The position numbers and the translations under genes were made by a program. Positions 59,121 through 64,000 of a stretch of DNA of 64,000 bases are shown here, piece after piece; positions within the stretch are counted from its first letter, which is position 1, and every line of letters starts with the position of its first letter. Location: assembly GCF_003074135.1 (NCBI RefSeq), contig NZ_PPDK01000001.1, positions 496,001-560,000 of the forward strand, in the 5' to 3' direction. The notes under the pieces were generated by a model that had not been told where the DNA came from, did no database searches, and saw only the letters and a program-made list of their open reading frames with translations. The DNA is from Euzebya tangerina. Its GTDB lineage: Bacteria > Actinomycetota > Nitriliruptoria > Euzebyales > Euzebyaceae.

Positions 59121-60019
59121 GAGTCCGCGGGGCCCAGCCCGGCCGACAGCGCACGCTCGGTGTCATAGCGGATCTGGGTGACATCCTCGTCGTCCAGCGG
59201 CAGACGCGGGAGTCTGGTGGGGCCGCCGTACCGTCCCGCCAACTCCTGCCCCAGCTTGATGGCTTGCACGAACCGCGGGTCGGCGTCCCACCGCAGGATC
59301 GGCAACATCTCGGCGTAGAGCGCTCGGGCACCCTCGATGTCCCCGGCCGAGGAGCGGTCGTAGAGCGCCACGGACTGCTCGGGGAAGGCGTTGGCGAATC
59401 CTGCGATCCAGCCGCGAGCGCCCATCATGACGCTCTCGACCAGCACATCGTCACAGCCGCAGATCACCTGGAACTCCGGCATCAGGTCGAGGATGTGCAT
59501 CACCCGCCGGACGTCCTGGCTGAACTCCTTCACCCCGACCACGAGCTTGACGTCCGAGGCGACGCTCGCCAGGATGTCCGGCGTGAGGTCGATGCGGGTC
59601 GACCAGGGGTTGTTGTAGGCGATGATCGGCAGGCCCACCTCGGCGACCGTGGTGTAGTGGGCGATGACCTCGGCACCGGTCGGTGCGTGAGAGGTGGGCG
59701 GTAGGCACATCACCGCCGGCACCCCGAGGTCCGCTGCGTGGTCGGTCCACCGCCGTGCCTCAGCCGCCGACTTGCCGGCCACGCCGGGGATGACCCGGTC
59801 CGCCCCGATTTCCGCCACCGCGGTCTCGACGACAGCTGCACGCTCGCCGTCGGTCAGTGCTTCGTACTCACCCAACGAGCCGTTGACGACCACCCCCTCA
59901 CAGCCCGACTCCACGACCCAGGCGCAGTGCTCGGCCAGCCGGGCCTCATCCAGTGCGAGCGTGTCGGAGAACGGCAGCGTGACCGCTGGCCACACACCCT
60001 CGAGTACGTCGTTGGTCAT
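59117..60019 (-). CDS. DHDPS-family 1-pyrroline-4-hydroxy-2-carboxylate deaminase
   Basis: A 300-residue TIM barrel of the dihydrodipicolinate synthase family. The Schiff-base lysine is Lys164 (VVGVKEFS), and Tyr135 is in IIAYNNPW. NGSLGEYEALTDGER replaces the GTTGE motif of true DHDPS, as in pathway deaminases. In this operon it should deaminate the pyrroline product of the dehydrogenase to ketoglutarate semialdehyde. First gene of the operon, 51 bp after pucR. Confidence 0.88.
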   Translation of the reverse strand: MTNDVLEGVWPAVTLPFSDTLALDEARLAEHCAWVVESGCEGVVVNGSLGEYEALTDGERAAVVETAVAEIGADRVIPGVAGKSAAEARRWTDHAADLGVPAVMCLPPTSHAPTGAEVIAHYTTVAEVGLPIIAYNNPWSTRIDLTPDILASVASDVKLVVGVKEFSQDVRRVMHILDLMPEFQVICGCDDVLVESVMMGARGWIAGFANAFPEQSVALYDRSSAGDIEGARALYAEMLPILRWDADPRFVQAIKLGQELAGRYGGPTRLPRLPLDDEDVTQIRYDTERALSAGLGPADS

Positions 60020-60070
60020 GCCGGGACACTACCGAAGACGGCCGGGGCCCCGGTAGTCGTGCCTCGGGCG

Positions 60071-61240
60071 TCAGGAGATCTCGCCGAGCAGCCGCAGTGC
60101 GGCGAGTCCGGACCCGATCGCAAGTCGGTCGGCTCCGCTGTTGGGTTCGATCCCCAACTCCCTGAGTCGGGAGAGGCGGTAGTACAGGGTCGTCCGATGG
60201 ATGTGCAACTCGTCCGCGACCTTGGTGATCGCACCGGTGTGGTCCAGGTAGCACTCGAGCGTCTCCAGCAGGACCGGTTCCTGCTGGGCCACGCGCACCA
60301 ACCGGGGATCCACCGCCGAGCGCAGCGTGTCACGCGGGAGTTGGGTGAGGAAGCGATAGACCCCCAACTGGTCCCATCGTGCGATAGGACCCAACTCCGG
60401 GCCGCCCAACGCCGCCTTGGCCGCGAGCTGCGCCTGCCGGTGGGACTCGTGGATGTCTGCGGGGACCTCGACCACCCCTCCGACACCGATCGCGAGGCGA
60501 GGATCCGGGCGCTGTTGGGTGACGTGGATGAACGCGCGGCGCATGAGTGCGTCCAAGCCCGCACGTTCAGGCTCCCGCAGGGACAGGATCACCACGCCCT
60601 CGGTGGCTGAGCTGCCCCGAAGTTGGTACTGCGGTGCCGGACCCCAGGCTGCGGTCCAGAAGCTGCCCCGAGTGTCGGAGGCCTCCCAGTCGGGCCCGCT
60701 GCACACCGCAACCGCGAAGACCCGCGGCACGTCGAACTCGGGGCGTGACTCGATGTCGATCAGGCCGTGGAAGCGGGTGTTCTGATCCGGTGAGACGGCC
60801 GCGAGGACGGTGTCGCTCTCCCGGACCCTGGTGCGGCTGTCAGCCAACATGGTGAAGGAGATCTCTTCAGCAACGTTGGCCGCCAGCGAGATGGTCTCCG
60901 GCTCCACGTCCTCGTCGCGGAGGAGCACCCAGGCATACCCGAGCACGGAGTCGAGGTACCGGATGGGGATGCCGAGGCGGGGACTGCGATCGTGCCGCGG
61001 GTCTGCGGGGACCACGAACGGACCAGACTTGGTCGACAGATCCGGGGCGTCGATGACCTTGCCGGAGGTCGGTTGCGCGGTCGTCTGGCGCAGGATGGTC
61101 TGCTGGCGCATGTCGTCGACCACGCCGTAGTGGGGGCTGTAGGCAACCAGCTGTTGCTCTGCATCCTCGAGAATCACCGGCGAACCGAGTCGGTCGGCCA
61201 AGCCATTCACGAGGGACTGGAGGGTGGCTCGCGCGGTCAT
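60071..61240 (-). CDS. PucR-family transcriptional regulator
   Basis: A 389-residue regulator. A sensory N-terminal half (GAF-like, residues about 10-150) is followed by a GGDEF-like middle region and a C-terminal HTH_30 domain (LLETLECYLDHTGAITKVADELHIHRTTLYYRLSR). PucR proteins activate purine, proline or hydroxyproline genes. It is divergent from the amidohydrolase gene. A palindrome (TCGCAT-N9-ATGCGA) in the shared promoter is its candidate site. Confidence 0.86.
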   Translation of the reverse strand: MTARATLQSLVNGLADRLGSPVILEDAEQQLVAYSPHYGVVDDMRQQTILRQTTAQPTSGKVIDAPDLSTKSGPFVVPADPRHDRSPRLGIPIRYLDSVLGYAWVLLRDEDVEPETISLAANVAEEISFTMLADSRTRVRESDTVLAAVSPDQNTRFHGLIDIESRPEFDVPRVFAVAVCSGPDWEASDTRGSFWTAAWGPAPQYQLRGSSATEGVVILSLREPERAGLDALMRRAFIHVTQQRPDPRLAIGVGGVVEVPADIHESHRQAQLAAKAALGGPELGPIARWDQLGVYRFLTQLPRDTLRSAVDPRLVRVAQQEPVLLETLECYLDHTGAITKVADELHIHRTTLYYRLSRLRELGIEPNSGADRLAIGSGLAALRLLGEIS

Positions 61241-61257
61241 CGCTCTATTTGTAGCAT

Positions 61258-61278
61258 TCGCATGGATTTACTATGCGA
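61258..61278. promoter_or_regulatory. Palindrome in the pucR/amidohydrolase promoter region
   Basis: TCGCAT-N9-ATGCGA has 6-bp arms and an AT-rich centre, unusual for this genome. It lies 18 bp before the pucR start and 127 bp before the amidohydrolase start. Confidence 0.4.
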
Positions 61279-61404
61279 TGATCGTCGGGTGCCCGGACCA
61301 CGGAGAGTACCTAGGGTTCTCAGGGAGTCAGGGCGGGTGATCGCCCCCCCGTCCCCCGCCCTGGCTCGTCTCCATACCCTTGGGGCGACAGCAGGGGGCC
61401 CGCG

Positions 61405-62652
61405 ATGACAGCCACGCTCTTCGCCGACGTCCGGATCTTCGACGGGCATGACCCGGCGTTGACCTCCGGATCGGTGTTGGTCGAGGAGGGCCGGGTCACC
61501 CGGATCCTGGGTGCCGGCGAGTCGATCGACCATCCAGACCTCACGCGAGTCGAGGGGCGCGAACGAGTCCTGATCCCCGGCCTCATCGACTGCCACTTCC
61601 ATGCCTACGGAATCGGCCTCGACATGCTGGTCATGGAAGCCACGCCGATGAGCTACACCGCACACAAGGCGGGCGAGCGTCTCGGGCGTGCCCTGCGCCG
61701 CGGGTTCACCACGGTCCGAGACGTCGCCGGCGGTGACATCGGGCTCGCCCGCGCCCTCGCGGAGGGGCTCGTATCCGGTCCGCGCTACCTCTTCACCGGC
61801 CCGGCGCTCTCCCAGACCGGCGGCCACGGCGACCCCCGCCCCGGCGACCTCGCCGTCGACGTCACCTGTTGCCCGCACACCTCGCAGGTCGTCGATGGTG
61901 CCGACAACCTCCGCCGCGCCGTCCGGGAGCTCTTCCGGACCGGATCACATGCGATCAAGGTCATGACCTCCGGTGGCGTCATCTCCCTGACCGATCCGCT
62001 GCTCCTGCCGCAGTACAGCGCCGAGGAACTGGCGGCGGTGGCCGACGAAGCCACCCGTCGAGGCAGCTACGTGGCCGCGCACGCCTACTCACCCGCCGCG
62101 ATCTCGCACTCCGTCAGGAACGGCGTCCGCTCCATCGAACACGGCAACCTGCTCGACCGGCCGACCGCAGACGAGATGTCTGCACGCGACGCCGTGCTGG
62201 TGCCGACCCTGGCGACCTACGCCGCCATGGAGGCCCACGGCGCAGATCTGGGCATGACTCCGGTCCAGATCGACAAGAACGCCATGGTCCTGACTGCGGG
62301 GCAGGACGCGATCCGCATCGCACAGGACGTCGGTGTGGCGGTGGGCTTCGGCACCGACCTGATGGGTTCGCTGGAGGTGCATCAGCTGGAGGGGTTGCGC
62401 CTGCAGGTGGAGGCGCACGGGGTCCTCGAGACGCTCCGTTCAGCCACCTCCCGTGCGGCCGCCCTGATCGGGGACGCGGATCTCGGCCGGATCGGACGCG
62501 ACGCACACGCCGACCTCATCCTGCTCGACCGGGATCCCTTCGTCGACCCATCGGCCCTCTGGGACCCGACGCCCTCCACCCGGACCGTCTTCCAGGCCGG
62601 TCGGAGGGTGCCGCCGTTGGAGCCCGGAGACGCCGTCCCGCTGCCGGCCTGA
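61405..62652 (+). CDS. Metal-dependent amidohydrolase, prolidase/imidazolonepropionase-like
   Basis: A 415-residue amidohydrolase. Metal ligands are in LIDCHFHAYG, the carboxylated lysine in HAIKVMTSGG, then AAHAYS, SIEHGN and GFGTDLMG. The group includes bacterial Xaa-Pro dipeptidases acting on C-terminal proline or arginine. Beside a hydroxyproline cluster and its regulator, it may release hydroxyproline or proline from collagen-derived dipeptides (inference). The start at 61405 follows GCAGGGGGCCCGCG without a strong ribosome site. Confidence 0.82.
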   Translation: MTATLFADVRIFDGHDPALTSGSVLVEEGRVTRILGAGESIDHPDLTRVEGRERVLIPGLIDCHFHAYGIGLDMLVMEATPMSYTAHKAGERLGRALRRGFTTVRDVAGGDIGLARALAEGLVSGPRYLFTGPALSQTGGHGDPRPGDLAVDVTCCPHTSQVVDGADNLRRAVRELFRTGSHAIKVMTSGGVISLTDPLLLPQYSAEELAAVADEATRRGSYVAAHAYSPAAISHSVRNGVRSIEHGNLLDRPTADEMSARDAVLVPTLATYAAMEAHGADLGMTPVQIDKNAMVLTAGQDAIRIAQDVGVAVGFGTDLMGSLEVHQLEGLRLQVEAHGVLETLRSATSRAAALIGDADLGRIGRDAHADLILLDRDPFVDPSALWDPTPSTRTVFQAGRRVPPLEPGDAVPLPA

Positions 62653-62673
62653 GCGCCGGCGCAACCGCTCGGG

Positions 62674-63474
62674 TCAGGACAGATCGCGGCGCTGGAAGGC
62701 CACGACACCGATCGCGATCACGGCGACGGAGATGAGAGCGAAGACCACGAGGATGCCAGCCTCCACACCCTCAGCCAGTGCCAGCGTGCCGTCGTAGCGG
62801 GTGAAGGGGCTGAGTTCCGCGGCCGTCGCCAGACCGTCGACGAGACCACCCAGGCCCGTCAGCAGGAACAGTCCGAGTGCCAGCCCCGCACTGACGGCTA
62901 CGGCCAGGCCGCGGGCCCCGGTCATCGCCCCAACCGTGAAGGCCAGTGACCCGAACATGCCCGCCAGCAGGAACAGCCCGGCGGAGGCCTGGACGACCTC
63001 GGCCGTCCCGAACTCGAGGCCGGCCGGCGGCCCGGTGACCAGCAGGATCACCATCTGCACGACGACCAGGAGGGCCAGCAGCCCGAGCATGCCGATCACC
63101 CGCTCGACCGCGATCGCAGTCCGCGTCCGCGGCTGCGTCACCAGCAGTTCCAGGGTTCCCTGTTGCTCCTCCCCCGCGATGGCCCGGGCGCCCCGCGATA
63201 CCGCGTAGCCGATGAAGATCGCCAGGCCCACCGACCCGAACAGGCGAGAACCGACGACCCCTGCCGCCGAGAAGTCCGCGATCCCCTCTCCGAAGAAGGC
63301 GGTCAGGGCGTCCGGGAGGTTGTCCAGCACCTGGGCGAAGTCCTCCGTGGACCCTTCGACGGCCGGCCATGACCCGATGGTGACGACGGACAGCAGTGTG
63401 ATGCCGATCAGCCATCCGAGGAGTGGACGCCGCTCGCTGCGGACGGTCCGACGCAGGAGCGGCAGGTGGCTCAT
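62674..63474 (-). CDS. ABC transporter permease
   Basis: A 266-residue ABC-2 type permease. Six hydrophobic segments are visible, for example LGWLIGITLLSVVTIGSW and ILVVFALISVAVIAIGVV, with GEEQQGTLELLVTQPRTR between the second and third, a hallmark of the ABC-2 family. It overlaps the ATPase gene by 4 nt and pairs with it as an exporter of unknown substrate. Confidence 0.87.
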   Translation of the reverse strand: MSHLPLLRRTVRSERRPLLGWLIGITLLSVVTIGSWPAVEGSTEDFAQVLDNLPDALTAFFGEGIADFSAAGVVGSRLFGSVGLAIFIGYAVSRGARAIAGEEQQGTLELLVTQPRTRTAIAVERVIGMLGLLALLVVVQMVILLVTGPPAGLEFGTAEVVQASAGLFLLAGMFGSLAFTVGAMTGARGLAVAVSAGLALGLFLLTGLGGLVDGLATAAELSPFTRYDGTLALAEGVEAGILVVFALISVAVIAIGVVAFQRRDLS

Positions 63475-64000
63475 GGTGCAGCCCCCTCAGCCTGAGGCGT
63501 GTCACCGCTCTCGGCGTAGTACTGCAGGAAGACCTGCTCCAGATCAGCATCGCTCCCCCGGAGCGCCTCAACCGGGTGAGCGGCCAGGGCCTTCACGAAC
63601 GCGTCCATGGACCCGCTGACCCGGTAGCGGGCTCGTGGCCCATCGCGGAGCACCACCTCGACACCCTCGATGTCATCCATGCGTCCCGGTGCCTCCCCCG
63701 CGAAGGTGACGTCGAACTCCTGGGCCGATCGGGACCGCAGTTCGGCGACGTCGAGGACGTCGACCAGGTGGCCCCGCCGGATGATTCCGACGCGATCGGC
63801 CACGTGCTCCACCTCACTGAGGACGTGGGAGGACAACAGGACGGCTGAACCCTCGGCGACCGCCTCGGCCACCACGTGCTGGAACTCGACCTGGAGCAGC
63901 GGATCGAGCCCGGAGGTCGGCTCGTCCAGGATCAGCAGATCGTGGCGCCTGGCGAATGCGGCGACGAGACCGACCTTCTGCTTGTTGCCCTTCGACAGAT
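63471..64000 (-). CDS. ABC transporter ATP-binding protein (partial)
   Basis: The visible C-terminal part (about 176 codons) has the ABC signature LSKGNKQKVGLV and Walker B LLILDEPTSGLDP, then the switch region LLSSHVLSEVEHVADRVG. Walker A lies beyond the window edge. The C-terminal half of about 60 residues after the switch is the usual ABC-2 type extension. It is co-translated with the permease. Confidence 0.9.
   Translation of the reverse strand, partial: LSKGNKQKVGLVAAFARRHDLLILDEPTSGLDPLLQVEFQHVVAEAVAEGSAVLLSSHVLSEVEHVADRVGIIRRGHLVDVLDVAELRSRSAQEFDVTFAGEAPGRMDDIEGVEVVLRDGPRARYRVSGSMDAFVKALAAHPVEALRGSDADLEQVFLQYYAESGDTPQAEGAAP

Overview
The window is a 64 kb piece of a high-GC (roughly 68-70 %) bacterial chromosome. 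The organism is most likely an actinobacterium. It carries mshA for mycothiol, an HTH regulator next to an HbhA-like protein, an RsiG-type anti-sigma factor, a MuTF-like set of SDR and GntR/TetR/PucR regulators, and two secreted proteins with cell-wall-binding repeats (CWB2). The mix of mycothiol with CWB2 proteins suggests a deep actinobacterial branch such as Euzebya/Nitriliruptoria; this is inference. No tRNA, rRNA, insertion sequence, prophage or CRISPR array is visible. Genes are dense, often divergent or convergent, and many adjacent genes share 4-nt stop/start overlaps.

Layout. 1-147 holds the end of a sirtuin gene. 163-6886 is a catabolic cluster around a RutA-like flavin monooxygenase: isochorismatase-type amidohydrolase, nitrilase-type amidohydrolase, RutD-like hydrolase, GntR regulator, CoA transferase and a butanediol-dehydrogenase-like enzyme. 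Two divergent promoters in it share the same 12-bp operator-like sequence. 6960-8984 is an ECF sigma/anti-sigma unit with a COG4315 lipoprotein. 9096-16687 mixes an aminotransferase, a zeta-type toxin-antitoxin pair, a ThuA-CWB2 secreted protein, a gamma carbonic anhydrase, an HMG-CoA lyase family enzyme and a TetR/membrane-protein pair with twin operators. 16718-33126 is largely housekeeping (purD, purB, rex, precorrin-2 dehydrogenase, xseAB) with SDR enzymes, membrane proteins and a second CWB2 protein.

33253-46261 holds a quinone oxidoreductase, an MntA/HepT toxin-antitoxin pair, an AcuC-type deacetylase, a 20-bp tandem repeat, proC, mshA, the hbhA-like pair, asparaginase, RsiG and an M23 peptidase. 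46329-53516 holds pyrophosphatase, peroxiredoxin, a c-di-GMP phosphodiesterase, YgfZ, a structured leader-like region with a 14-codon ORF, then zwf-pgl-dsrE and a HIT protein. 53537-62652 is a trans-4-hydroxy-L-proline degradation cluster (epimerase, fused D-hydroxyproline dehydrogenase, pyrroline-hydroxycarboxylate deaminase, ketoglutarate-semialdehyde dehydrogenase, PucR regulator) beside a prolidase-like amidohydrolase. The right edge is an ABC exporter, with the ATPase cut by the window end.

The most unusual points are: the RutA-centred cluster lacking rutC/F/G and adding a nitrilase and a CoA transferase; a single 1,011-residue polypeptide carrying all three parts of the hydroxyproline dehydrogenase; a palindromic DNA element present both between genes (152-196) and in frame inside that fused gene (55009-55051); and the leader-like region upstream of zwf with an exceptionally strong Shine-Dalgarno, a tiny ORF, a potential three-way junction and a terminator-like hairpin.
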